From NCBI GenBank assembly GCA_900538465.1, contig UPXV01000011.1, positions 1 through 64,000 on the forward strand: 64,000 nt of DNA, in the 5' to 3' direction. Shown here piece by piece: positions 39,785 to 49,416 of the stretch. Within the stretch, counting starts at the first letter, position 1, and the number at the start of each line of letters is the position of its first letter. A program made the translations under genes and the position numbers. The notes under the pieces were generated by a model. The model ran no database searches. It was not told where the DNA came from and saw only the letters and a list, made by a program, of their open reading frames with translations. This DNA is from an uncultured Erysipelotrichaceae bacterium (lineage in GTDB: Bacteria; Bacillota_I; Bacilli_A; Erysipelotrichales; Coprobacillaceae).

Positions 39785-41344
39785 ATGCCAGAAATGAATG
39801 GACCTCTCACTATTTTAACCTATGTTCTAGCAGTTGGTTTGGGATTTGTGTTGTATTTTGTCTTAACGAAATTAAAAGTTTCTAAGGCCAATGTAGATGC
39901 AACAAAAATTGTTGAAGAAGCAACTGCCAAAGCTGATAATATAGTAAAGGAAGCAATTCTTGATGCCAAAACACAAGCTTATGAATATAAACTTGAAGCA
40001 GAAAAAGAAATCAAGGAACAACGCTTAGAAGTTACTAAATTTGAAAATAAACTATTGCAGAGGGAACAAAATATTGATCGTAGAGACATCGCTTTACAAG
40101 GAAAAGAAGATGTATTAGACAATAAAGCAAAGCAATTAGAAAAGAAAAGTGAAGAACTAGGTAAATTGGAGGCTCAATTAAAAGATCAAATTGATGCAAA
40201 AATTGTGGAATTGGAAAAAATTGCTGCAATGAGCGCCAATGAAGCAAAAGAAGAATTATTTAAACAAGTTGAACAAAAAATGGCAACTGAAGTGACAGCT
40301 TATATCAAAGAACAAGAAGATGAAGCCAAATCAAAAGCTTCTCTTTATGCCAAAGATATTATTGCAGCTGCAATCAATCGTTATTCTCAAGAAGAAACAA
40401 TTGAAAGAACTGTGAATGTTGTTGCCTTACCAAGTGAAGAAATGAAAGGGCGTATTATTGGTCGTGAAGGTCGTAATATTAAAGCCATTGAAAATGCAAC
40501 AGGAGTTGAATTGATTATTGATGATACTCCAGAAGCAATTACAATTTCTTGCTTCGATCCAGTGAGAAGAGAAATTGCTCGTTTGTCATTAGAAACATTG
40601 ATTCGTGATGGACGTATTCAACCAGGGCGTATTGAAGAAGTTGTTCAAAAAACAAAAAATGAATTGAATGAAGTGATTCAAAAAACTGGTGAAGATGCTA
40701 TTTTTGAACTTGGATTATCTCGTGTTAATAAAGAGATTGTTATGATGTTAGGAAAGTTAAAATATCGTACAAGCTATGGTCAAAATGCTTTACAGCATTC
40801 TTTAGAGGTTGCACATTTTGCCGGAATGATGGCTGCTGAACTTGGATTGAATCAACAATTGGCACGCCGTGCTGGATTATTACATGATTTAGGAAAAGCT
40901 GTAGATCATGAAATGGAAGGAAGCCATGTTGAACTAGGTGCAAAATTTGCCAAGAAATATGGAGAAAATGCGACTGTTATTAATGCTATTGAATCACATC
41001 ATGGTGATGTAGAAGCAACAAGTGTCATTTCTATTTTGGTTGCGGCTGCCGATACATTATCTGCTGCTAGACCAGGAAGCCGTAGTGAAACAATTGAAAA
41101 CTATATTCAAAGATTGGAAAAACTTGAAGAAATTTCTAAGAGTTTTGAAGGTGTGGATAAAGTCTTTGCTATTCAAGCCGGACGTGAAGTGCGTGTGATT
41201 GTTAAACCTGATAAGGTTGATGATTTGGCAAGTCATAAATTGGCGAGAGAAATCAGAGATAAGATTGAAAATGAATTGACTTATCCAGGTCATATCAAAG
41301 TAACAGTTGTTCGTGAAGTACGTGCTAATGAAATTGCAAAATAA
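39785..41344 (+). CDS. rny: Ribonuclease Y
   Basis: Membrane-anchored endoribonuclease that starts mRNA decay; 519 aa. One N-terminal helix (about 9-28), a long coiled coil (30-200), a KH domain (GRIIGREGRNIKAIENATGVE near 222) and an HD domain with HDLGKAVDHE near 375. All metal residues are present. ATG 39785 is chosen because AGGAGG lies immediately upstream. Order rny-ymdB-spoVS matches Bacillus. Confidence 0.96.
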   Translation: MPEMNGPLTILTYVLAVGLGFVLYFVLTKLKVSKANVDATKIVEEATAKADNIVKEAILDAKTQAYEYKLEAEKEIKEQRLEVTKFENKLLQREQNIDRRDIALQGKEDVLDNKAKQLEKKSEELGKLEAQLKDQIDAKIVELEKIAAMSANEAKEELFKQVEQKMATEVTAYIKEQEDEAKSKASLYAKDIIAAAINRYSQEETIERTVNVVALPSEEMKGRIIGREGRNIKAIENATGVELIIDDTPEAITISCFDPVRREIARLSLETLIRDGRIQPGRIEEVVQKTKNELNEVIQKTGEDAIFELGLSRVNKEIVMMLGKLKYRTSYGQNALQHSLEVAHFAGMMAAELGLNQQLARRAGLLHDLGKAVDHEMEGSHVELGAKFAKKYGENATVINAIESHHGDVEATSVISILVAAADTLSAARPGSRSETIENYIQRLEKLEEISKSFEGVDKVFAIQAGREVRVIVKPDKVDDLASHKLAREIRDKIENELTYPGHIKVTVVREVRANEIAK

Positions 41345-41370
41345 AAGATAGGGGAATCCTATCTTTTTTT
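41343..41370 (+). terminator. Terminator between rny and ymdB
   Basis: 10-bp perfect stem (41343-41352 with 41358-41367) followed by T. Likely lowers ymdB expression relative to rny. Confidence 0.8.
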
Positions 41371-41391
41371 AAGAAAAAGAAAGGTGATATT

Positions 41392-42174
41392 ATGAATATT
41401 CTTTTTATTGGAGATGTTTTTGCATCGATTGGAAGAGAAATGATAGATGAGTATTTACCAAGATTAAAAGAAAAGTATCAAGTAGATCTTGTTATTGCGA
41501 ATGTCGAAAATGCAACTCATGGAAAAGGCTTGAATAAAAAACATTATGAAGAATTCTTGTTTCAAGGTATTTCCATGATGACAATGGGGAATCATACATT
41601 TGCAAAAAAGGAGTTATTTGATTTTATTGATGAAGCTGATCGTTTGGTTGTTCCTTATAATCAACCAAAGGCATTACCTGGAGTGGGAAGTCGTGAAATC
41701 TCTTTTCAAGGTAAAACCATTCGTGTAACGAATTTATTAGGGATTACATTTATGGATGGAAAATCACAAAACCCATTTGAAGCAATTGATGAGATTTTAG
41801 AAAATGATCATAGTGATATTCATATTATTGATTTTCATGGTGAAGCAACAAGTGAAAAGATAGCTTTTGGATATTATGTTGATGGAAAAGTGACAGCTGT
41901 TTTAGGGACACATACCCATGTACCAACGGCAGATGAACGTATTTTACCTTTAAAAACAGCTTATCAAAGTGATGTTGGTATGACGGGCCCTTATGAAAGT
42001 GTTATTGGTTGTGATAAGGATGCGATTATCAAGCGAATGAAATCAGGACTTATGACACCTTTTACAATTGCTGAAGGTCAAGGACAATTGAATGCAACAT
42101 TATTACAATTGAATCAAAAAAATGAATGTATAAAGATTGAAAGAATTTCAATCAATCCTAATCATCCATTTTAA
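41392..42174 (+). CDS. ymdB: YmdB metallophosphodiesterase
   Basis: Dinuclear-metal phosphodiesterase acting on cyclic mononucleotides, affecting biofilm and sporulation decisions in Bacillus; 260 aa. Metal ligands are visible in FIGDVFASIGRE (residues 4-15), ANVENATHGKGL, TMGNHTF, DFHGEATSEK and GTHTHVPTAD. AAAGGTGATATT precedes the ATG. Downstream of rny as in most Firmicutes. Confidence 0.93.
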   Translation: MNILFIGDVFASIGREMIDEYLPRLKEKYQVDLVIANVENATHGKGLNKKHYEEFLFQGISMMTMGNHTFAKKELFDFIDEADRLVVPYNQPKALPGVGSREISFQGKTIRVTNLLGITFMDGKSQNPFEAIDEILENDHSDIHIIDFHGEATSEKIAFGYYVDGKVTAVLGTHTHVPTADERILPLKTAYQSDVGMTGPYESVIGCDKDAIIKRMKSGLMTPFTIAEGQGQLNATLLQLNQKNECIKIERISINPNHPF

Positions 42175-42222
42175 TCATATTTATTCCTTCTTGTTCATAT
42201 ATTAGGGCAAGGAGGAATTTTT

Positions 42223-42483
42223 ATGGAAATGATTAGAGTATCTTCATCGTCTAAACCAAGTTCGGTTGCAGGAGCTTTAACAAGCTTATTAAGGGAACAT
42301 AAATGTGTTCAAATTCAAGTGATTGGAGCAGCAGCCTTGAATCAAGCTATGAAAGCAATTGCGATTGCACGAGGGTATATTGCTCCAGGAGGATATGAGA
42401 TATATTGTATACCATCATTCTATGATTTAACGATAGATGATCAAGTGATTACATCTTTGCGTTTAAATGTAGAAATGCGATAA
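42223..42483 (+). CDS. spoVS: Stage V sporulation protein S
   Basis: Small Alba-like nucleic-acid-binding regulator of sporulation, 86 aa. The sequence RVSSSSKPSSVAGALTSLLR, then IGAAALNQAMKAIAIARGY, is characteristic and highly conserved across spore-formers. GCAAGGAGG precedes the ATG. Follows ymdB as in Bacillus. Confidence 0.96.
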   Translation: MEMIRVSSSSKPSSVAGALTSLLREHKCVQIQVIGAAALNQAMKAIAIARGYIAPGGYEIYCIPSFYDLTIDDQVITSLRLNVEMR

Positions 42484-42546
42484 AAAGGCTTTCTTTTTTA
42501 TTGGAAAGTGGGTATAATAATATAAGAAATATAAGGAGGAATTATT

Positions 42547-42792
42547 ATGGCAAAATGTAAATTATTAATGTCTACTGCTCAAACTCAAAAATTAATTGAT
42601 TTTTTTGATGGGTATGAAGATGATAAAGTCAAATGTAAATTTGTTAAGAAAACTGGTATTAAAGCTGAAATTGAGTGTGAAACTGAATTATCTCCAGATG
42701 AAGCTGCTTCATATTGCAAAGGACTTTTCAAAAAGACTCCTGATGGAGCTGTATTATACTTCTCAATTCAACCAGATGGATTCTTTGGTTAA
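42547..42792 (+). CDS. Small hypothetical protein
   Basis: An 81-residue soluble protein with a strong AAGGAGG site, own TATAAT-like upstream sequence (42514-42519) and a perfect terminator, so it is a real gene. Five cysteine-free helices and strands alternate around KCKFVKKTGIKAEIECETE; three cysteines in all are scattered (KCK, ECE, YCK). I recognise no family. It lies between spoVS and miaB. Confidence 0.7.
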   Translation: MAKCKLLMSTAQTQKLIDFFDGYEDDKVKCKFVKKTGIKAEIECETELSPDEAASYCKGLFKKTPDGAVLYFSIQPDGFFG

Positions 42793-42820
42793 AAAATAAG
42801 GACGAGGTCCTTATTTTTTT
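42791..42820 (+). terminator. Strong terminator
   Basis: 13-bp perfect stem (42791-42803 with 42807-42819), GAG loop, T-run. It spans the stop codon. Confidence 0.9.
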
Positions 42821-42870
42821 CTTTCTTATTTTATAATATTTGATATAATAAAGCAGAAAGTGGTGAAAAA

Positions 42871-44313
42871 ATGAAAGATTATAGTAAATATTTTAAAGGA
42901 CCATCTTTAAAAGATGCAAAACATCGTGGAAAAGATGAAATTCATCATATTGATGATGCTTATGAAGTCCCTGCTGATATGGTAGGTATTGGAAAAGGGC
43001 AAAAATATTTTATTCAAACATATGGTTGTCAAGCCAATGAACGTGATAGTGAGACATTAGCAGGTATTTTAGAAAGTATGGGTTATCAGCCTACTGATGA
43101 AATTAAAGATGCACAAGTTGTTTTATTAAATACTTGTGCCATTCGAGAAAATGCTGAAGAAAAAGTCTTTGGAAAAATTGGTTATTTAAAGAAAGTCAAA
43201 CGTACAAATCCAAATATTATTTTTGGAATTTGTGGTTGTATGGCACAAGAAGAAGTGGTTATTCAAAAAATCTTAGAAAAACATCCTCAAGTTGATTTGA
43301 TTTTTGGAACACACAATATACATCGTTTACCAGTTCTTTTAAAACAAGCGATGCTAGAAAAAGAAATGGTTTTAGAAGTGTGGTCTAAAGAAGGTGATGT
43401 CATTGAAAACTTACCAAGTCATCGTGCACATCCTTATAAAGCTTGGGTTAATATTATGTATGGATGTAATAAATTTTGTACATACTGTATTGTCCCTTAT
43501 ACAAGAGGAAAAGAACGTTCTCGTTTAAAAGAAGAAATCATTGCTGAAGTCAATGAATTAAAAGAAAAAGGATATCAAGAAATTACATTGCTTGGTCAAA
43601 ATGTCAATTCTTATGGAAAAGATTTTGATAACGGTTATACGTTTGCATCATTGCTTGAAGATGTTGCCAAAACCAACATTCCACGTATTCGTTTTACAAC
43701 AAGCCATCCCTGGGATTTTAGTGATGATATGATTGATGTGATTGCGAAGTATGAGAATATCATGCCAGCCATTCATTTGCCTGTTCAATCAGGAAATAGT
43801 GAAGTTTTAAAGCGTATGGGTAGACGTTATAGTCGTGAACAATATTTAGAATTGTTTGATAAGATTAAAAAGAAAATCCCTGATTGTACAATTACAACAG
43901 ATATTATTGTGGGATTTCCAGGTGAAAGTGATGAACAATTTGAAGACACAATGAGTTTATATGAACATTGTGAATACGATTTGGCTTATACATTTATCTA
44001 TTCACCAAGAGATGGAACACCAGCAGCTAAAATGGAAGATGATATTGATATTCATACCAAAGAACAACGTTTATATCGTTTAAATGATTTGGTAAATGAA
44101 AAAGCTTTGATGCAAAATCAAAAATTCTTGAATCAAGTTGTTGAAGTTTTGGTTGAGGGAGAATCTAAAAAAGATCCAGATATGTTAACGGGATACACAA
44201 GACATCAAAAATTAATTAACTTTAAAGGTCGTAAAGAAGATATTGGAAAAATTGTTAAAGTGAAGGTAACTGAAGTCAAAACTTGGGCATTGAAAGGTGA
44301 AGAAATTGAATAA
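42871..44313 (+). CDS. miaB: tRNA-2-methylthio-N6-isopentenyladenosine synthase MiaB
   Basis: Radical SAM methylthiotransferase that adds the methylthio group at A37 of tRNA; 480 aa. N-terminal cluster cysteines in TYGCQANERDSE, NTCAIRENAEEK and GICGCMAQEE, radical SAM motif CNKFCTYC near residue 203, C-terminal TRAM domain (about 415-480). It works after MiaA, whose gene is 7 kb downstream. Overlaps ricA. Confidence 0.96.
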   Translation: MKDYSKYFKGPSLKDAKHRGKDEIHHIDDAYEVPADMVGIGKGQKYFIQTYGCQANERDSETLAGILESMGYQPTDEIKDAQVVLLNTCAIRENAEEKVFGKIGYLKKVKRTNPNIIFGICGCMAQEEVVIQKILEKHPQVDLIFGTHNIHRLPVLLKQAMLEKEMVLEVWSKEGDVIENLPSHRAHPYKAWVNIMYGCNKFCTYCIVPYTRGKERSRLKEEIIAEVNELKEKGYQEITLLGQNVNSYGKDFDNGYTFASLLEDVAKTNIPRIRFTTSHPWDFSDDMIDVIAKYENIMPAIHLPVQSGNSEVLKRMGRRYSREQYLELFDKIKKKIPDCTITTDIIVGFPGESDEQFEDTMSLYEHCEYDLAYTFIYSPRDGTPAAKMEDDIDIHTKEQRLYRLNDLVNEKALMQNQKFLNQVVEVLVEGESKKDPDMLTGYTRHQKLINFKGRKEDIGKIVKVKVTEVKTWALKGEEIE

Positions 44314-44644
44314 AGACATTGAAAATAAAGCCAAAGCATTAAATCAATGGATATTAAAACAAGATGTTGTCAAGGAATTTCAAAAGTATGAAAAATTACT
44401 TCATGAACAACCTGAATTGTTAAAAATGGAAAAAGAATTAAAAAACATGCAACAAGAAATTGTGAAACGAAAACATCAAGGAATAGATTGTATAGATTTT
44501 ATTCAAGATTATCAAAAAAAGAAAAAAAACTTTGATGAAAATCCACTTGTTTATAACTATTTATCATTAAAACAAGAAGTCAATGACTTGATTTGTCAAA
44601 TTCAAGATGATATTAATGAACAATTAAAGAAAAAGGTTGACTAA
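44306..44644 (+). CDS. ricA: RicA/YmcA-like protein
   Basis: Helical protein of the YlbF/YmcA family; in Bacillus it joins YlbF and YaaT in a complex that steers RNase Y processing and sporulation phosphorelay. 112 aa. The sequence is almost all helix (LLHEQPELLKMEKELKNMQQ, then YNYLSLKQEVNDLICQIQDD). Identification relies on family pattern plus position directly after miaB. Start choice: TTG 44306, 6 nt from GGTGA; GTG 44297 is an alternative. Overlaps miaB by 8 nt. Confidence 0.82.
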   Translation: MNKDIENKAKALNQWILKQDVVKEFQKYEKLLHEQPELLKMEKELKNMQQEIVKRKHQGIDCIDFIQDYQKKKKNFDENPLVYNYLSLKQEVNDLICQIQDDINEQLKKKVD

Positions 44645-44708
44645 CTCGACAAAAATCTATATAATTTTTTCAATCAAATACAAAAACAAATGGAGAAGGA
44701 GAGAAAAC

Positions 44709-46217
44709 ATGGCATATTTTTTTGATGAACCATCACATACATTTAATGAATATTTATTAGTTCCAGGATACTCAAGTGCAGAGTGTCAACCTAAAAATGT
44801 TTCTTTAAAAACACCTTTGGTTAAATTTAAAAAAGGGGAAGAACCTGCATTATCTTTAAACATTCCACTTGTATCAGCAATCATGCAATCAGTATCTAAT
44901 GATACAATGGCAGTTGCCCTTGCAAGAGAAGGTGGAGTTTCATTTATTTATGGATCTCAAAGTGTTGAATCACAAGCAGAAATGGTTAGAAAAGTAAAGG
45001 CTTATAAAGCTGGTTTTGTACCAAGTGATTCCAATATTGCACCAAATCAAACATTAAAAGATGTTATTGAATTAAAAGAAAAAACTGGACATTCAACAAT
45101 GGCAGTTACAGAAGATGGAACAGCTAATGGGAAATTAGTTGGAATTGTTACAGGAAGAGATTATCGTGTGTCTCGTATGAGTTTAGATACAAAAGTATCT
45201 GAATTTATGACACCATTTGATAAGTTAATTACTGCTCATAGTGGCGTTTCATTAAAAGACGCAAATGATATTATTTGGGATAACAAATTAAATGCTTTGC
45301 CTATTATTGATGATAATCAAAAGTTAGAATATTTTGTTTTTAGAAAAGACTATGAATCAAGAAAATCTAATCCAAATGAATTATTAGATGATTCAAAACG
45401 TTATGTTGTTGGAGCTGGTATTAATACAAGAGACTACGCTGAACGTGTTCCTGCCCTTGTGGAAGCAGGTGCTGATGTTTTATGTATTGACTCTAGTGAA
45501 GGATTTAGCGAATGGCAAAAATTAACAATTGATTGGATTAGAGAACATTATGGTGACAGTGTCAAAGTTGGAGCCGGAAATGTTGTTGATGCTGAAGGAT
45601 TTAGATTCTTAGCAGAAGCTGGGGCTGACTTTGTCAAGATTGGAATCGGTGGAGGTTCTATCTGTATCACACGTGAACAAAAAGGAATTGGTAGAGGACA
45701 AGCCACTGCGACAATTGAAGTTGCAAAAGCAAGAGACGAATACTTCAAAGAAACTGGTATTTATGTACCAATTTGTAGTGATGGTGGTATTGTTCATGAT
45801 TACCATATGACACTTGCTTTAGCAATGGGATCTGATTTCATTATGTTAGGAAGATATTTCTCTCGTTTTGATGAATCACCTACAAATAAAGTCAATATCA
45901 ATGGACAATATATGAAAGAATACTGGGGTGAAGGGAGTGCCCGTGCAAGAAACTGGCAACGTTATGATTTAGGTGGAGATAAGAAATTATCATTTGAAGA
46001 AGGTGTTGATTCTTATGTTCCTTATGCTGGATCATTAAAAGATAATGTTGGTTTAACACTTGCAAAAATCAAATCAACAATGTGTAACTGTGGTGCTTTA
46101 TCAATCCCTGAATTACAAGAAAAAGCAAAAATTACACTTGTTTCTTCAACAAGTATTGTTGAAGGTGGAGCTCATGATGTTGTCTTAAAAGACTCAACTC
46201 CATCTCATAATCAATAA
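44709..46217 (+). CDS. guaB: IMP dehydrogenase, Tritrichomonas-like type
   Basis: Oxidises IMP to XMP, the committing step of GMP synthesis; 502 aa. Catalytic Cys319 lies in GGGSICITREQKGIGRGQ, two CBS domains at about 100-220, and the mobile flap has NWQRYDLGG with Arg418-Tyr419. These residue numbers equal those I recall for Tritrichomonas foetus IMPDH, and the N-terminus (HTFNEYLLVPG) and C-terminus (TMCNCGAL) also match it closely. ATG 44709 is chosen (GGAGAAGGAGAG upstream). Monocistronic, with terminator. Lies between ricA and cotE, an unusual place. Confidence 0.93.
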   Translation: MAYFFDEPSHTFNEYLLVPGYSSAECQPKNVSLKTPLVKFKKGEEPALSLNIPLVSAIMQSVSNDTMAVALAREGGVSFIYGSQSVESQAEMVRKVKAYKAGFVPSDSNIAPNQTLKDVIELKEKTGHSTMAVTEDGTANGKLVGIVTGRDYRVSRMSLDTKVSEFMTPFDKLITAHSGVSLKDANDIIWDNKLNALPIIDDNQKLEYFVFRKDYESRKSNPNELLDDSKRYVVGAGINTRDYAERVPALVEAGADVLCIDSSEGFSEWQKLTIDWIREHYGDSVKVGAGNVVDAEGFRFLAEAGADFVKIGIGGGSICITREQKGIGRGQATATIEVAKARDEYFKETGIYVPICSDGGIVHDYHMTLALAMGSDFIMLGRYFSRFDESPTNKVNINGQYMKEYWGEGSARARNWQRYDLGGDKKLSFEEGVDSYVPYAGSLKDNVGLTLAKIKSTMCNCGALSIPELQEKAKITLVSSTSIVEGGAHDVVLKDSTPSHNQ

Positions 46218-46224
46218 AATCATG

Positions 46225-46252
46225 AAAGAGTACTACTTATGTACTCTTTTTC
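46225..46252 (+). terminator. Terminator after guaB
   Basis: 9-bp perfect stem (46225-46233 with 46241-46249) followed by T. Confidence 0.82.
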
Positions 46253-46315
46253 TTTTCTTTTTAAAAAACTGTGGTAATTTGGGGAATATATCATATAGTA
46301 TATGGAGGTGGATTT

Positions 46316-46822
46316 ATGAGTAATAACATAAGAGAGATTTACACCAAGGCGATTGTCGCAAAGGGAAAGAAATTATCAAGAAATACGTATAATTTATCTT
46401 TGTCTCAGTTACCTAACGACATATTAGGATGCTGGATATCTAATCATCACTATGAAGCAGCGATTAAAAATCGAGTTCCGAAAATTATTGGAACTTTTGA
46501 TGTTCACATATGGTATAGTTATCGTGATGAATTAGAATCCATGGTTGAAAAACATCAAGTCACGTATATTGATGATATGCAAGTGACCAAAAAAGAAAAC
46601 CGTGAATTTGAGCCAACTGATCAAGTGAAAGGACGTTGTTTAGAAAAACCAAAATGTTTATCAGCAAGTCATGATGGACTCAATGTAACGGTTGAAATTG
46701 AAAAAGAAATGCAGATTGAAATTAGTGGTGAAACATGTATTAAGGTTGAAGTGAAAAATGAAGAAGAAGTTTGGGATGAATTTGATGATATTGAAATTAA
46801 TCCGCACTTTATTAAACCTTGA
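46316..46822 (+). CDS. cotE: Outer spore coat morphogenetic protein CotE
   Basis: Organises the outer spore coat; 168 aa. Family sequence: REIYTKAIVAKGKKLSRNTY, ILGCWISNHHYEA, FDVHIWYSYRDE and the acidic C-terminus EEVWDEFDDIEINPHF. ATG 46316 is chosen (GGAGGTGG upstream). CATATAGTA at 46292-46300 fits the sigma-K -10 consensus (CATAnnnTA) but a correctly spaced -35 was not found. The miaB-ricA-cotE-mutS order mirrors Bacillus, except for the guaB insertion. Confidence 0.92.
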   Translation: MSNNIREIYTKAIVAKGKKLSRNTYNLSLSQLPNDILGCWISNHHYEAAIKNRVPKIIGTFDVHIWYSYRDELESMVEKHQVTYIDDMQVTKKENREFEPTDQVKGRCLEKPKCLSASHDGLNVTVEIEKEMQIEISGETCIKVEVKNEEEVWDEFDDIEINPHFIKP

Positions 46823-46825
46823 TGT

Positions 46826-46863
46826 GAAAAGAATTCCATGCGAAAAGCAAAGGAATTCTTTTC
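46826..46863 (+). terminator. Terminator after cotE
   Basis: 12-bp perfect stem (46826-46837 with 46852-46863), 14-nt loop. Confidence 0.75.
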
Positions 46864-46913
46864 ATTATTCTACAAATTATGATATAATGTTGTAGTTATA
46901 AAGGAGTGGTTTC

Positions 46914-49403
46914 ATGAAACAAAAATATTCACCAATGATGATGCAATATTTAAAAATAAAAGAAGAAAATCAAGATTCAATTGTCATGTTTAGATTGGGT
47001 GATTTCTATGAAATGTTTTTTGATGATGCGATTGTTGTATCAAAAGCATTGAATTTAGCTTTAACAGGGAAAAATGCAGGTGCTAAAGAACGTGTTCCCA
47101 TGTGTGGTGTCCCATTTCATTCGGTAACTGGTTATATCCAAAAATTAATTGATTTAGGACATAAAGTTGCGATTGTGGAACAGTTAACTGATCCAGGGAA
47201 AAAGGGCATTGTAGAGCGTGGAGTTGTTCAAATTATTACTCCTGGAACAATTATGGATGATTCTTTAAATGAGAAGAGAAATAATTATATTGGGGCTTTA
47301 GGTATTTTTGATTTTAATTATACTTTGGCTTATTGTGATATTTCAACTGGAGAGTTTTATGTTTTAAATATTGAAAAACAAGATCATTTATTGAAAAACC
47401 AAATTGATTCTTTAGGATTAAAAGAAATTGTTGTGAGTGATGATATTGAGTTTGATGGCGTTTTTGTTTCTAAGTATGATAATGATAAAATGAATGAAGC
47501 TTATAAAAAACTTTTCGATCCTATTCATGATTTGAAACAAATCAAAATTTGTTCTTTGCTTTTAAATTACATGTTAGAAACACAGAAACGTGAATTAGGG
47601 CATATTCAGCCTGTTCAAGAGGTTAAAACAGAAGATTATATCTATATGGACTCTTATACAAAAAAGTCTTTAGAATTGATTAAAAATGCGAATAATGAAA
47701 GTTATGGAACATTGCAATGGTTATTAGATGATACCAAATCAGCAATGGGTGGTCGTTTGCTTCGTCAATGGATTGAAAGACCTTTAGTCAATCGTGAAAA
47801 GATTGAAAGACGTATGGATATTATAGAAATCTTAATTGATAATTTTATTGAAAGAGAAACAATTAAAGAAATCATTAATGATATTTATGATCTTGAAAAA
47901 TTAGCAGGACGTATAGCTTTTGGAAATGTCAATGCAAGAGATTTAAAATGGATTGCCTCATCACTTAAAGTCATTCCTGAATTAAAACATCAATTATTAT
48001 CTTTAGATCATTCTTATACCAATGAATTAGCAAATCAATTCATTGATTTATCTCATATTACAGATTTAATTGACCAAGCGATTATTGATAATCCTCCTTT
48101 GACAATCAAAGAAGGTGGAATCATCAAAGAAGGTTATAGTAAAGAGTTAGATGAACTTCGTTATATTCGTGAAAATGGAAAACAATGGTTGAGTGAATTT
48201 GAACAAAAAGAACGAGAAAAAACAGGAATTAAAGGATTAAAGATTGGTTATAATCGTGTTTTTGGATATTATATTGAAGTCACAAAAAGTTATTTATCAA
48301 TGATTAAAGATGAATTTGAATATACTAGAAAACAAAGTATTTCTAATGCTGAAAGATTTGTAACACCAGAATTGAAAGAAATGGAATCAAAGATTTTAAG
48401 TGCAAATGATAAAATCATTGCTTTAGAATATGAAATCTTTACTCAAATGAGGGAATATATTAAAAAAGATGTTCATTTGATTCAAGATGTTGCAAGAGTC
48501 GTTGCTCAAATTGATGTTTATCAATCTTTAGCTTCTATTGCGAGTCGTAATGGTTATGTTCGTCCAACTTTTAATGATGAACATATTATTGATATAGAAA
48601 ATGGACGTCATGGTGTTATTGAACAAGTCATATCACGTCAAAATTATGTACCCAATGATTTACATATGCAATCAGATGAACCTATCTTATTGATTACAGG
48701 ACCAAATATGGGTGGGAAATCAACATATATGCGTCAAGTGGCTTTGTGTGTAATTATGGCTCAAGTTGGATCCTTTGTTCCATGTGATCGTGCTATGTTG
48801 CCAGTTTTTGATCAAATCTTTACACGTATTGGTGCAAGTGATGATTTGATTTCAGGACAATCAACATTCATGGTAGAAATGTTAGAGGCAAACAATGCTT
48901 TGCGTTATGCTACACGAGATTCTTTAATTATCTTTGATGAAATCGGACGTGGAACAGCAACTTTTGATGGAATGGCAATTGCTCAAGCAATGATAGAATA
49001 TATTGCTACTGAAATTCAGTGTATGACTTTATTTTCTACGCATTATCATGAACTGACAATGATGGATGAAAAATATCATATCCAAAATGTTCATGCCAGT
49101 GCATCGGTAGAGGGTGATCATATTGTTTTCTTATATAAAATCAAGCCTGGTCGTTCTCATCGTTCTTATGGGATTAATGTGGCTCAACTTGCCAAACTCC
49201 CTGATGATGTTATTGAAAGAGCAAAGATTATCTTAACGTCTTTAGAAAATAATAATATCGAAACTATCATTAGTGATACACAACAACCTATTGTTGTGAC
49301 AAAAGAAAGTGAAGTTGAAAAGGCTTTGAGTCAAATTGAACCCATGGCATTATCGCCATTAGATGCATTAAGCACATTAATTGAATTAAAGAAACTATTA
49401 TAA
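46914..49403 (+). CDS. mutS: DNA mismatch repair protein MutS
   Basis: Recognises base mismatches and small loops; 829 aa, slightly shorter than average. Mismatch-binding FYEMFFDDA (Phe-x-Glu motif) near residue 29, Walker A GPNMGGKST near 600, the signature STFMVEM and FDEIGRGTATFDG. The C-terminal tail after ATPase is short. AAAGGAGTGG lies upstream. MutL follows 13 nt downstream. Confidence 0.97.
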   Translation: MKQKYSPMMMQYLKIKEENQDSIVMFRLGDFYEMFFDDAIVVSKALNLALTGKNAGAKERVPMCGVPFHSVTGYIQKLIDLGHKVAIVEQLTDPGKKGIVERGVVQIITPGTIMDDSLNEKRNNYIGALGIFDFNYTLAYCDISTGEFYVLNIEKQDHLLKNQIDSLGLKEIVVSDDIEFDGVFVSKYDNDKMNEAYKKLFDPIHDLKQIKICSLLLNYMLETQKRELGHIQPVQEVKTEDYIYMDSYTKKSLELIKNANNESYGTLQWLLDDTKSAMGGRLLRQWIERPLVNREKIERRMDIIEILIDNFIERETIKEIINDIYDLEKLAGRIAFGNVNARDLKWIASSLKVIPELKHQLLSLDHSYTNELANQFIDLSHITDLIDQAIIDNPPLTIKEGGIIKEGYSKELDELRYIRENGKQWLSEFEQKEREKTGIKGLKIGYNRVFGYYIEVTKSYLSMIKDEFEYTRKQSISNAERFVTPELKEMESKILSANDKIIALEYEIFTQMREYIKKDVHLIQDVARVVAQIDVYQSLASIASRNGYVRPTFNDEHIIDIENGRHGVIEQVISRQNYVPNDLHMQSDEPILLITGPNMGGKSTYMRQVALCVIMAQVGSFVPCDRAMLPVFDQIFTRIGASDDLISGQSTFMVEMLEANNALRYATRDSLIIFDEIGRGTATFDGMAIAQAMIEYIATEIQCMTLFSTHYHELTMMDEKYHIQNVHASASVEGDHIVFLYKIKPGRSHRSYGINVAQLAKLPDDVIERAKIILTSLENNNIETIISDTQQPIVVTKESEVEKALSQIEPMALSPLDALSTLIELKKLL

Positions 49404-49416
49404 GTGAGGTGAAAAA

